This document shows, one piece after another, positions 36,053-43,612 of a stretch of DNA of 58,989 bases. The stretch covers positions 1 to 58,989 of the forward strand of contig CADAIT010000014.1 in the NCBI GenBank assembly GCA_902788095.1, given 5' to 3'. Position 1 is the first letter of the stretch; every line of letters begins with the position of its first letter. The position numbers and the translations under genes are program-made. The notes under the pieces are model-generated. The model was given only the letters and a program-made list of their open reading frames with translations. It did not search any database and was not told the DNA's origin. The stretch comes from an uncultured Bacteroidia bacterium. GTDB taxonomy: Bacteria > Bacteroidota > Bacteroidia > Bacteroidales > UBA932.

Positions 36053-36338
36053 CGCATGTATCTCTTACGAACTCTACGAGACGTTCCTGAACCCGTACGC
36101 GAAGCAGGCTTCACGCCTGTCCCCGCGTGCGTCTCACTCCGCGCCGGTCGGCAGGTGCCATTGTAGGAGTGATCGTTAAACCCCTGTCGTTCAGCGTGTT
36201 ACATACTAATCCTCGTTCAAAAAATGAACGAGGATTGTCAGCATTTTCCTGATAGTCAGACACTTATCGATCACCCCAAAACGGGAGACAAGGCAGGCCG
36301 GATGGGCTGAAATGGTCCGGCAGCTTATCGTCCGGGAA
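36053..36338. other. Gap after tRNA-Pro holding a mobile-type repeat
   Basis: No gene is seen. Positions 36169-36274 hold copy 1 of an inverted-terminal repeat (listed separately). The first 110 bases contain short inverted stretches around the tRNA end but no T-run terminator. Confidence 0.5.
36169..36274. repeat. 106-bp repeat with terminal inverted repeats, copy 1
   Basis: The ends are GTGATCGTTAA and, inverted, GTGATCGATAA (10 of 11 match). A central hairpin has 11-bp arms AATCCTCGTTC/GAACGAGGATT (36208-36218, 36226-36236) and a 7-base loop. A second copy with the same geometry is at 58074-58180. It has no coding capacity and looks like a miniature inverted-repeat element. Confidence 0.7.
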
Positions 36339-36827
36339 TCAGTCCAGGTCCAGGATTCCCTCCGGGAGGGACAGGGTGATGGTTTGGGTGCTTTCCTCGA
36401 CGGAGAGGATCAAATCTTCATGGAAGGGAACCAGAACCTGTCCGCCGTCCGGGCGTTCCACCCAGAGACAGGTGTTGCCGGGGATGTCCTCGTAGTCCAC
36501 TACGGTGCCCACGGCCTGGCCGTCCGCGTTGCAGAGCGTCCAGCCCACCAGGTCTTCTTCCTCCTCTTCCTCAAAATAATCGGCATAGACAGCCTGTCCG
36601 GCCAGTTCGTCCGCGTCTTTTAACGAGCGGACGCCAGTGAGGCGCACCAGGGCGCGGTTGGTGCCTCTGGGCGTAAACGACTCAAAATAAAAGGGAACCG
36701 GCAGTCCATCGAAGTCGATGAATACCGGTTCCTGAAGGTCCATATCCTCCGGGGCGACGTCGAAAAAGCTCAGGAGCAGTTCGCCATCGGTGCCGTTGGA
36801 TTTGAGTACCTGGGCTACTCGCAGCAT
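36339..36827 (-). CDS. rimM: 16S rRNA processing protein RimM
   Basis: 162 residues. RimM binds ribosomal protein S19 and helps mature the 30S head. The N-terminal beta-barrel (VAQVLKSNGTDGELLL) and C-terminal PRC-barrel (GQAVGTVVDYEDIPGNTCLWV, VPFHEDLI) are recognisable, with an acidic linker EEEEEEDL between them. The start overlaps the rpsP stop (TAATG), so translation is probably coupled, and rpsP-rimM is a conserved order. Confidence 0.93.
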   Translation of the reverse strand: MLRVAQVLKSNGTDGELLLSFFDVAPEDMDLQEPVFIDFDGLPVPFYFESFTPRGTNRALVRLTGVRSLKDADELAGQAVYADYFEEEEEEDLVGWTLCNADGQAVGTVVDYEDIPGNTCLWVERPDGGQVLVPFHEDLILSVEESTQTITLSLPEGILDLD

Positions 36828-37369
36828 TATTCTGCCGGAGCTTCCACGGGTTCTGCGGCGGGAGCCTCTGCAGCGGCTTCTTCGGCGGCCTTGGCGGCAG
36901 CAGCTTCTGCTTCTGCTTTCTTGGCGGCGATAGCCTTGGCGCGGGCCTCGTTTACCTCGACCTCGTGCTTCTTGGCGGCCTGGGCCTTGGAGATGGCCTC
37001 GTTCTTGAGACCGCTCTTCTTGGCAGCGATCTTTTCATCGTGCTGGGCTTTCCAGGCAGCGAATTTGGCATCTGCCTGGGCCTCGGTGAGGGCACCCTTG
37101 GCAACGCCTTCTGCCAGGTGTTTGCGCAGCAGCACACCCTCGTAGGAGAGAATGCGGCGTGCGACGAGCGTGGGCTGAGCACCTACCTTGAGCCAAGCCA
37201 GGGCCTTTTCACCGTCCAGGACGATGGTAGCAGGGTTGGTGTTGGGGTTGTAGGAGCCGATTTGCTCGATGAATTTACCGTCGCGCGGTGCGCGGGAGTC
37301 CGCCACAACAATGTGGAAGAATGCGAAATTCTTCTTTCCGTGGCGCTGGAGTCTGATTTTAACAGCCAT
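36827..37369 (-). CDS. rpsP: 30S ribosomal protein S16
   Basis: 180 residues. The first about 80 are the S16 fold ([35 protein letters not shown]). The rest is an Ala/Lys/Glu-rich extension typical of Bacteroidetes S16 and roughly doubles the length seen in Proteobacteria. It heads the rpsP-rimM operon, with a leader of about 48 bases. Confidence 0.97.
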   Translation of the reverse strand: MAVKIRLQRHGKKNFAFFHIVVADSRAPRDGKFIEQIGSYNPNTNPATIVLDGEKALAWLKVGAQPTLVARRILSYEGVLLRKHLAEGVAKGALTEAQADAKFAAWKAQHDEKIAAKKSGLKNEAISKAQAAKKHEVEVNEARAKAIAAKKAEAEAAAAKAAEEAAAEAPAAEPVEAPAE

Positions 37370-37421
37370 TGTGAATCTGTTTTAATTAGTTAAACGTATT
37401 GCCCCAACTCGTGGGAGCCTG

Positions 37422-37429
37422 CAAAGGTA
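37422..37429 (-). promoter_or_regulatory. -7 box of rpsP-rimM
   Basis: TACCTTTG on the minus strand, 52 bases before the rpsP ATG. Confidence 0.65.
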
Positions 37430-37548
37430 GTAATTAATTTTGAATCAATGAAAATATTTTTTGATTTTCAAGGGCGTACCCTCACTGCCCCGTTCATGCC
37501 CGGCTTGTAAAAAAGTGGAAAAAATTTTGGGAATTCAAAAATGCTCAC

Positions 37549-37556
37549 TATCTTTG
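37549..37556 (+). promoter_or_regulatory. -7 box of tRNA-Leu
   Basis: TATCTTTG lies 14 bases before the tRNA. A TTTG at 37526-37529, 19 bases further up, matches the -33 element, making this the clearest full promoter in the window. Confidence 0.75.
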
Positions 37557-37570
37557 CAATCCCAAATCAA

Positions 37571-37653
37571 GCGGGTGTGGTGAAATGGTAGACACGCCAC
37601 TTTGAGGGGGTGGTGGGCATTAGCCCGTGGAAGTTCGACTCTTCTCACCCGCA
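37571..37653 (+). tRNA. tRNA-Leu (anticodon GAG)
   Basis: An 83-base class II tRNA. Acceptor arms GCGGGTG and CACCCGC pair fully, the anticodon loop is TTGAGGG, and it has a long variable arm and T-loop TTCGACT. No CCA is encoded. Confidence 0.95.
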
Positions 37654-37656
37654 CAC

Positions 37657-37687
37657 AAAAGGCCGACTCTTCAGGAGCCGGCCTTTT
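37657..37687. terminator. Bidirectional intrinsic terminator
   Basis: Hairpin AAAAGGCCG (37657-37665) / CGGCCTTTT (37679-37687). It ends tRNA-Leu on the plus strand and the DUF2207 gene on the minus strand. Confidence 0.85.
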
Positions 37688-37695
37688 CATTCATC

Positions 37696-39357
37696 CTAAC
37701 GGGCGCCACCGCCGAAGCCGCCGCCGGAGAAGCCGCCACCGCCGCCGAAGGAGGTGTGGCCGCCCATGCCGGAGATGCTGCCGGCCCGCTGCGCCGCGTT
37801 GGTGAACGCACGCGTGCTCATGCTGTTGGTCCAGTTCATGGTGTAAATCATGGTGCTGACATCCATGCCGGAGGACTGCGCCACCATGGCAAACTCTGCC
37901 GGATACAGCTTTTTGAACTGCTGCGCCACCTTGTCAGCGATGCCAAACAGCTGGGCATACACCAGGTACTCCTTCCACAGGCTCACTTCCGCTGCGCCAC
38001 GCTGGTCGCTCAGGGTGAAGTCCGAGAGGAAATTCTTGAATTCCACCACATGGCGGGCCTCCGCGGCACCCTGAGGCGTACACACGCCGTCGCGCCCAAA
38101 ATACCCTTTGTCATGGAACCAGGTTTTGCCCCGGGCCACGGCGCGGTCCGGCCAACCGGCCATCTTGGCGGCGTTCTTCTTGCTCCACTTCTCAAATTCG
38201 TTCTTTTCCAGCAGCAGGTTGTCTCCGGCCGCACTGCGCGCCCAGTCAAAGAGGTCCTGCTCCACGTCATCGGCAGAAACTTTCTCGCTCTTGAACAGCA
38301 GATTCACGCGTTTGTAGTCCTTGGCATCCGGCTGCACCACCAGGTCTCCGTTCATAATCCAGCGGAGGAACATGGCGCCAATGATATTCTGCGCCTCCGC
38401 CACGGTGCCAAAGCGCTTGCCTTTCACCAGCACGTACTCGGCCGCCAGGAGGTTCCCCTCCAATGGCACGTCCCGGTACCAGCCGTCAATCTTGGTGGTG
38501 CCGAACAGTTTCTTGCTCCACTTATACCCGAGCATGGTAGCCACCAGCATAAACACACAGATGCCGATAAAGCACAGGAAGCACAGGGCGACGATGACGA
38601 GGAACCACACCGGCGGGCCGTCCTCCTCATAGGCGCTGCCGTCCAGGGCGCGGTCCAGCAGGTCCTGGAACGGGCCGCCTACAGTTACCGTCGGCTGAAA
38701 CAGGCCCTTTTCGAACTTCACCAGGCCTATCACGGCGCTGGAAGAAGAAAGGCTCTCCGACGATTCCTCCACGACGGTGCCGTCCACCACGTTGATATCG
38801 CCATAGAAGCCGAAACCCCATACGCGCGTATTGTCGGTGGTCCAGACAGGGCAATCAAAGGCCGGGACAATGGTCACCCGCACATGCTCCGGCGCCGGCG
38901 ACATGCCGCGGTTCACGAACATGAAATTGAAAGCGTCGGCATCGTCATAGGCCTGCACCAGGCCGGTCACATAAAAACGCGCCGTCCACCGGTGCCAGCC
39001 CTCCTGACCCAGGCCCCAGCACAATTCCACGCCGTTGTCTTTGGGAACGATACCGCATTTCCCCTCCTTCCAGCTGCGGGAACGGTGGATATCCCAGTCC
39101 TCCCCCAGCGACTCGAACGGCATCCCGTTCTCCGACACCTGCAAGTTGCTCACCGTCATGGAGCCCAGGTTGCTCACGGGCATGTACCACTCCGTTCCGG
39201 AGCTGTTCACCTTCACGTCCCACTCCTGGGTAATCCAGGCGGAACCGTCCGGCTGCAACTCCGCACGGATGTTTACGTCACGAATGCAGTCCACACTCTG
39301 CGCCGCAGCCCCCAGACAAAGGACTGCAGCCGCCCAAAAGGCCAATAAGCGCCTCAT
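37696..39357 (-). CDS. DUF2207-family membrane protein
   Basis: 553 residues from the ATG at 39357 (MRRLLAF). A signal peptide is followed by a periplasmic beta domain of the DUF2207 type (about 20-240: DGSAWITQEWDVKV, ELCWGLGQEGWHRWTARFYV). One strong hydrophobic segment (VWFLVIVALCFLCFIGICVFMLVATMLG) leads to a soluble domain and a glycine-rich tail (GGGGGFSGGGFGGGAR). It lies 1 base after lemA, and the LemA/DUF2207 pair recurs across bacteria. The role is unknown. The glycine-rich tail is typical of the family and not a frameshift. Confidence 0.87.
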   Translation of the reverse strand: MRRLLAFWAAAVLCLGAAAQSVDCIRDVNIRAELQPDGSAWITQEWDVKVNSSGTEWYMPVSNLGSMTVSNLQVSENGMPFESLGEDWDIHRSRSWKEGKCGIVPKDNGVELCWGLGQEGWHRWTARFYVTGLVQAYDDADAFNFMFVNRGMSPAPEHVRVTIVPAFDCPVWTTDNTRVWGFGFYGDINVVDGTVVEESSESLSSSSAVIGLVKFEKGLFQPTVTVGGPFQDLLDRALDGSAYEEDGPPVWFLVIVALCFLCFIGICVFMLVATMLGYKWSKKLFGTTKIDGWYRDVPLEGNLLAAEYVLVKGKRFGTVAEAQNIIGAMFLRWIMNGDLVVQPDAKDYKRVNLLFKSEKVSADDVEQDLFDWARSAAGDNLLLEKNEFEKWSKKNAAKMAGWPDRAVARGKTWFHDKGYFGRDGVCTPQGAAEARHVVEFKNFLSDFTLSDQRGAAEVSLWKEYLVYAQLFGIADKVAQQFKKLYPAEFAMVAQSSGMDVSTMIYTMNWTNSMSTRAFTNAAQRAGSISGMGGHTSFGGGGGFSGGGFGGGAR

Positions 39358-39358
39358 G

Positions 39359-39904
39359 TCAGATAGTAGGATAATCTTTCTTGGACGTGTCCTCCGCCAG
39401 ATAGTCGCGCTTGGCAAAACCCAGCATGCCGGCCACGGCCGATGCCGGGAAAGCGCGCACCTGCTGGTTGAAACGGGTGACGGTGTCGTTGTAGGTCATG
39501 CGGGACAGGCGGACGTTCTCCTCATACTTCTCGATGCTCTGCATGGTTTGCTGATAGTTCTGGTTGGCCTTCAGCTCCGGATAGGCCTCCGCCACGGCGA
39601 TGAGCTTGGCGCCAATCTCCTTCAGCGCCTGCTCGTTGGCGTTGATTTCCGCCGCCGTGGGAGCGGCGGAAGAGGTGATTTTGCGGGCATCCACGATTTT
39701 CTGAAGCGTTTCCGCCTCATAGGAGGCATACTCACGGGTGAGCTTGACAAGCGCCTGAAGGGCATCGAAACGGCTGATTTGCTGCACATTGATCTGCTTG
39801 AGGGCATTGTTGCAGAATTCGTCGCTCCTGACCAGCTTGTTCTGGACGGAAATCACCCACAGTACCAGGACTGCGATGACGGCAATGATAATAATCAGGG
39901 TCAT
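39359..39904 (-). CDS. LemA family protein
   Basis: 181 residues from the ATG at 39904 (MTLIIIIAVIAVLVLWVISV). A single N-terminal membrane anchor is followed by helical LemA core motifs: LVRSDEFCNNALKQINVQ, YASYEAETLQKIV and a C-terminal FPASAVAGMLGFAKRDYL. LemA proteins are membrane-anchored helical bundles of unclear role, often next to DUF2207 proteins or peptidases. An upstream in-frame TTG is less likely to be the start. Confidence 0.92.
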   Translation of the reverse strand: MTLIIIIAVIAVLVLWVISVQNKLVRSDEFCNNALKQINVQQISRFDALQALVKLTREYASYEAETLQKIVDARKITSSAAPTAAEINANEQALKEIGAKLIAVAEAYPELKANQNYQQTMQSIEKYEENVRLSRMTYNDTVTRFNQQVRAFPASAVAGMLGFAKRDYLAEDTSKKDYPTI

Positions 39905-39944
39905 AGTTAAAGCATATTTGTTGTACAAATATCTAAAAATTGTG

Positions 39945-39952
39945 TAAATTTG
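39945..39952 (+). promoter_or_regulatory. -7 box of the DUF975 gene
   Basis: TAAATTTG lies 24 bases before the ATG at 39977, within the 72-bp divergent gap shared with lemA. Confidence 0.6.
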
Positions 39953-39976
39953 TCAATAGATAACAACGATTTACGC

Positions 39977-40714
39977 ATGAAAACGAACCATTTTTTCAAA
40001 AATGCAGCCCTGGAAGCCCTCCGTGGAAACTGGGGAAAGGCCGTAATCCTTACGCTTTTGTACATCCTGCTGGCCGGCGCCTTTGCCGCTCCCACGGCCT
40101 ATACGTCCGTAAAAATGCAGCAGTACACCCGGGAAAATATCAGCGGAATGAATTCCATTTCCAAATTGGCCTCCATCATCCAGAGTCCGGAATACCTGAC
40201 GCTGCAGCGCCAGTCCAATGGGACCAGCGGCATCACCACCCTGGCGCAGATTTTCCTGCTCATGCCCATCGGCCTGGGCTTTGCCAATGCGTTCCGGCGC
40301 CTCTTGGTGCACAAGGAAAACCGGCTCCTGCACAATACCGTACACATAGCCTTTTCCAATTACTGGCACAAGGTATGGGGCATGTTGCTGATGGCTATTT
40401 TCACCGCCCTGTGGAGCCTGCTCTTCATTATCCCGGGCATTGTCAAGGCCTATGCCTATTCCATGACGCCATATATCCTGGAAGAAAATCCCGAACTGAG
40501 CGCGAATGAGGCCATCGACCGCAGCCGCTTCATGATGCGCGGCCATAAGTTTGACCTCTTCTGGCTGCAGCTCAGCTTCATCGGCTGGTTCTTCCTGTGC
40601 ATCTTCACGGGCGGCATCGGCTTCCTCTGGCTGCAGCCTTACTACAGCTGCGCCAAAGCCGCTTTCTATGAGGAAGTGAAAGCCGACTACGCCCTGAACG
40701 GCGGTCTGGCCTAA
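39977..40714 (+). CDS. DUF975-family integral membrane protein
   Basis: 245 residues from the ATG at 39977 (MKTNHFFKNAALEALRGNW). About five membrane helices are visible (AVILTLLYILLAGAFAAPT, IFLLMPIGLGFANAF, MLLMAIFTALWSLLFIIPGIV, WLQLSFIGWFFLCIFTGGIGFLWL). The conserved KAYAYSMTPYILEENPELSANEAIDRSRFMMRGHK region is the DUF975 signature. The function is unknown. Its last bases overlap the 3' end of the convergent phosphatase gene by 4 bases. Confidence 0.85.
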   Translation: MKTNHFFKNAALEALRGNWGKAVILTLLYILLAGAFAAPTAYTSVKMQQYTRENISGMNSISKLASIIQSPEYLTLQRQSNGTSGITTLAQIFLLMPIGLGFANAFRRLLVHKENRLLHNTVHIAFSNYWHKVWGMLLMAIFTALWSLLFIIPGIVKAYAYSMTPYILEENPELSANEAIDRSRFMMRGHKFDLFWLQLSFIGWFFLCIFTGGIGFLWLQPYYSCAKAAFYEEVKADYALNGGLA

Positions 40715-42648
40715 GCGAGTTTAAGACAAAGCATGGTGAGGTCGTCGCTGGCCTCGGCAATCCCGACATGCGACGCCACCGCAGCATGCATCTTCTCTAC
40801 GACGCCCTGCGCATTTTCCGAAGGGGAAAGTGATGCCAGGGCGTTCATCATGCGCTCGTTGCCGAATTCCTCGTGGTTCTGGTCCTCCGCCTCGTTGAGA
40901 CCGTCCGTGTACAGGAAGATGCGCACGTCGCGCATGTTTTCCATGGTCTGGCCCTCGAATTCGTAGCCGGGCATGATGCCGATGGGCGTGTTGGGCAGGC
41001 AGGACATGAAGCGCGGCTCCGGAGTAAAGAGCACGGGCGGGTTGTGGCCGCAATTGCAGTAGTTCAGACACCCGGTCTTGAGGTCCAGACAGCCGATGAA
41101 CATCGTCACGAACATAAGCTGCTCATTGTGACGGGACATCTCGTTGTTAATCTGGCGGGCCACCTCTTCCGGCGAGTTACCCTGCCAGGACAACACGCGG
41201 AACAGGTTGCAGGCCACGGCCATGAACAGGCTGGCCGGAACGCCTTTGCCGCTTACGTCGCCGATGCAGAAGTAGAGTTGTTCGTCCCGGATAAAGTAGT
41301 CGTACAGGTCTCCTCCCACCTCTTTTGCCGGGGACATAAACGCATATAAATCAACTTCTTTATGATCCGGGAACGGCGGGAATTTGCCGGGAACCATGTC
41401 CATCTGGATGGAACGGGCAATCTGCAGTTCTCCCTCGATGCGCTCCTTCTTGGCGGTGGTCGTCGTGAGTTTGTCGATATACTCTACGAGCGATGTCTGC
41501 ATTTCCGCAAAGGAGCGGCTCAGGACCCCGATTTCGTCGTTCCGCGTATTCTCCGGAAGCACCGTGTTGAAGTTTCCGTAGGCAATGGATTCCGCCTGCA
41601 CCGCCAGCGTCCGCAACGGATTCAGCTGCTTGCGGATGAGCTTGGAGAACACCAGATACATGATCAGCAGACCCAGCAGGACAATGACGATGATAATGTT
41701 CCGCAGGCGATGGAAGCCGCCGAAAACGTCGCTCTCGGGACACACGATGGCCACGCTCCAGCCGGTGGTCATCATGGGTTTGTAGAATACGAAGCAGTCC
41801 ACGTCGTCAAAGCGGATTTCCTGCATCCCTTCTTTCCAGTCCTGCATATCCTCCCCCAGTTTCATGATTTCCGGATTGGGGCTCACCAGCCCTTCCGTGA
41901 AAATGCTCTGGTAAAAGAGCAGCTGCGGGTCCGGATGCACCAAAAAAGTGCCGCCGCGGCCCACCAGGATGGAGTAGGAGTTGGGGTAAGGCTTCACGGC
42001 CGATATGGTTTTCGACAGCCATTCCAGGGAAATGTCCATCGAGAGAGTCCCCACAAAACTGCCATCGTTTCCGATAAGCGGTTTGCAGTAGGATACCATC
42101 ATCTTGGAATCCATGGTTTTGTCGTCGAACTCCTCCTGGTCCGTATAGGGTTCCGTCCAGCAGGGCTGTCCCATCAGTTTGGGCAGCAGATACCAGTCCA
42201 GATAAAAGTACTGGTAACTGTCCTTCCCTTCCTGCTGGGTGTACACGTTTGCGCCAATCCGGTTGGAATAGGCGGAAAAATACCGGCCTTTCTCCTTGAA
42301 GTAATACGGTTCGAAAGATATGGAACAGCCGTTGAGGAAAGCATTGGTGAGCACCACGTCACGGGAAAGGGTGAACATGTAATCCGGATCGTCCAGATGC
42401 TGGTAAATGCGTCCCTCCAGGTTGTTGGCCACCAGCTGCACGTCTTCCAGGATGCCGTTCACGCGGAGAACGGTATTGTCCAGGATGCGGTTGGCGCCCA
42501 AAATAGCCTCCCGACGTACGGCTTTTCTGGCGACGACGGCCATATACCCCAGCGACGCCAGGAAAATGGCGGCGGCGAAAAAGACAATCCACCCGCTCAG
42601 ACGGGCCGACAAAGATTGACGGGCTTGTTTTATATCGGCTATCGGCAT
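40711..42648 (-). CDS. Membrane serine phosphatase (Cache-HAMP-PP2C/SpoIIE)
   Basis: 645 residues. Order: membrane helix 1 (about 19-40), a periplasmic Cache-like sensor (about 45-325), membrane helix 2 (IIIVIVLLGLLIMYLVF), HAMP (about 355-405), a short coiled coil, and a SpoIIE/RsbU-type PP2C phosphatase (about 430-645). The phosphatase metal-binding motifs are SPAKEVGGDLYDYF, FCIGDVSGKGVPASLFMA and EASDDLTMLCLK. Such enzymes dephosphorylate anti-sigma antagonists or STAS proteins; no such partner is in the window. It overlaps the upstream binding-protein gene by 10 bases, so the two are coupled. Confidence 0.9.
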   Translation of the reverse strand: MPIADIKQARQSLSARLSGWIVFFAAAIFLASLGYMAVVARKAVRREAILGANRILDNTVLRVNGILEDVQLVANNLEGRIYQHLDDPDYMFTLSRDVVLTNAFLNGCSISFEPYYFKEKGRYFSAYSNRIGANVYTQQEGKDSYQYFYLDWYLLPKLMGQPCWTEPYTDQEEFDDKTMDSKMMVSYCKPLIGNDGSFVGTLSMDISLEWLSKTISAVKPYPNSYSILVGRGGTFLVHPDPQLLFYQSIFTEGLVSPNPEIMKLGEDMQDWKEGMQEIRFDDVDCFVFYKPMMTTGWSVAIVCPESDVFGGFHRLRNIIIVIVLLGLLIMYLVFSKLIRKQLNPLRTLAVQAESIAYGNFNTVLPENTRNDEIGVLSRSFAEMQTSLVEYIDKLTTTTAKKERIEGELQIARSIQMDMVPGKFPPFPDHKEVDLYAFMSPAKEVGGDLYDYFIRDEQLYFCIGDVSGKGVPASLFMAVACNLFRVLSWQGNSPEEVARQINNEMSRHNEQLMFVTMFIGCLDLKTGCLNYCNCGHNPPVLFTPEPRFMSCLPNTPIGIMPGYEFEGQTMENMRDVRIFLYTDGLNEAEDQNHEEFGNERMMNALASLSPSENAQGVVEKMHAAVASHVGIAEASDDLTMLCLKLA

Positions 42649-43589
42649 AATTCTTCCAAAGTAACGGGACGCGGAATCAGACCGGCCTTCAACATGATGT
42701 CGTTGGTCAGCTGCAGCATGTCCGGACGGATACGGTATTCCTTCTCGCCGGAATCCGGGTCATATTGCAGGTTCAGGATCTCCTTGAGCATCAGGGACTG
42801 CAGGATGCGGTTGGTGGCGATGTGGTTCCTGTCCACATAACGCATCACAATGTCCAGGGCCTGATCCGGATGGGCCTCCGCATAGTCCCAGCCCCGGCGG
42901 CTGGCCCGGGCGAATTTGTCCGCCAGCTCCTTGTGTTTCTCGTAGTATTCCCGGGTAACGTACAGGCCGTCTTCCTGGATGTTGTAACCGTGGTCTGCCA
43001 GGCGGTAAATGCAGTTTTCCGGCAGATTGAAGCCGGCCTGCTTCACCTGGTAGTACTCGTTGTAGGTCATGGCCACAATGGCGTCCAACGCTCCGGCGAT
43101 GTACAGGTTCACCATGGTGGCGGCCTGAATCCACTCAAACCGCAGATTGGCTTCTTTCACCACGCTTTCCAGCAGCTGCGTGAAACCGCCGGCCCAGATG
43201 CCCACTTTGGCGCCGCGCTGCTCCATGGGATTCTTTCCCCTGCGGGAAATCACCACCATCCCGCTGTTCATGGACGTCTGCAGCAGGTTCACCAGCGGAA
43301 CGCCGTTGGCCGCAATTTCCACGGCCTGGGCCAGCTGTAAGGTGGTGGCGTGGCTCAGATGGGAGCGCAGACGGCTTTCCGCGCTCTGGGTGACGTTGGG
43401 ATGGATAATCTGCACGTTCACCCCTTCCTCCTCATAGAAGCCCATATCCTTCGCCACGTAATAACCGGCAAACTGCGCCTGCGCCGTCCACTGGGGGGTA
43501 AACACAAGGGTATCGGATACCTCCCGCGGCCGGGCCGGCAAAAGGAGCGCCGGAAAAAGGGCAAGCAATATGAGGACAAATCGTTTCAT
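42639..43589 (-). CDS. Periplasmic substrate-binding protein, NMT1/THI5-like
   Basis: 316 residues with a signal peptide (ALFPALLLPAR). The fold is the SsuA/NMT1 type: VFTPQWTAQAQFAGYYVAKDMGFYEEEGVNVQIIHP at the N-terminus and a DAIVAMTYNEYYQ segment where ligand-binding residues usually sit. Such proteins normally feed an ABC importer (thiamine precursors, sulfonates), but no permease or ATPase gene is near. The next gene, overlapping by 10 bases, is a membrane phosphatase with a periplasmic sensor. I infer that this is the ligand receptor of a signalling pair. The near-absent leader leaves no room for a TPP riboswitch. Confidence 0.85.
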   Translation of the reverse strand: MKRFVLILLALFPALLLPARPREVSDTLVFTPQWTAQAQFAGYYVAKDMGFYEEEGVNVQIIHPNVTQSAESRLRSHLSHATTLQLAQAVEIAANGVPLVNLLQTSMNSGMVVISRRGKNPMEQRGAKVGIWAGGFTQLLESVVKEANLRFEWIQAATMVNLYIAGALDAIVAMTYNEYYQVKQAGFNLPENCIYRLADHGYNIQEDGLYVTREYYEKHKELADKFARASRRGWDYAEAHPDQALDIVMRYVDRNHIATNRILQSLMLKEILNLQYDPDSGEKEYRIRPDMLQLTNDIMLKAGLIPRPVTLEELCR

Positions 43590-43597
43590 TCGACGTG

Positions 43598-43605
43598 CAA
43601 AGGTA
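43598..43605 (-). promoter_or_regulatory. -7 box of the binding protein-phosphatase operon
   Basis: TACCTTTG on the minus strand lies 8 bases before the ATG at 43589, predicting a leader of about 4-5 bases. Confidence 0.6.
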
Positions 43606-43612
43606 CAAAAAA

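Noticed and set aside
35985-36179. 64-codon frame over tRNA-Pro
   Set aside because: It begins inside the tRNA and has no protein features.
36827-37369. S16 tail as a frameshift or fusion
   Set aside because: Ala/Lys/Glu-rich extensions of S16 are normal in Bacteroidetes.
37696-39357. Glycine-rich end of the DUF2207 protein as a sequencing artefact
   Set aside because: Gly/Ser/Phe-rich C-termini are common in this family, and the frame closes normally before a terminator.
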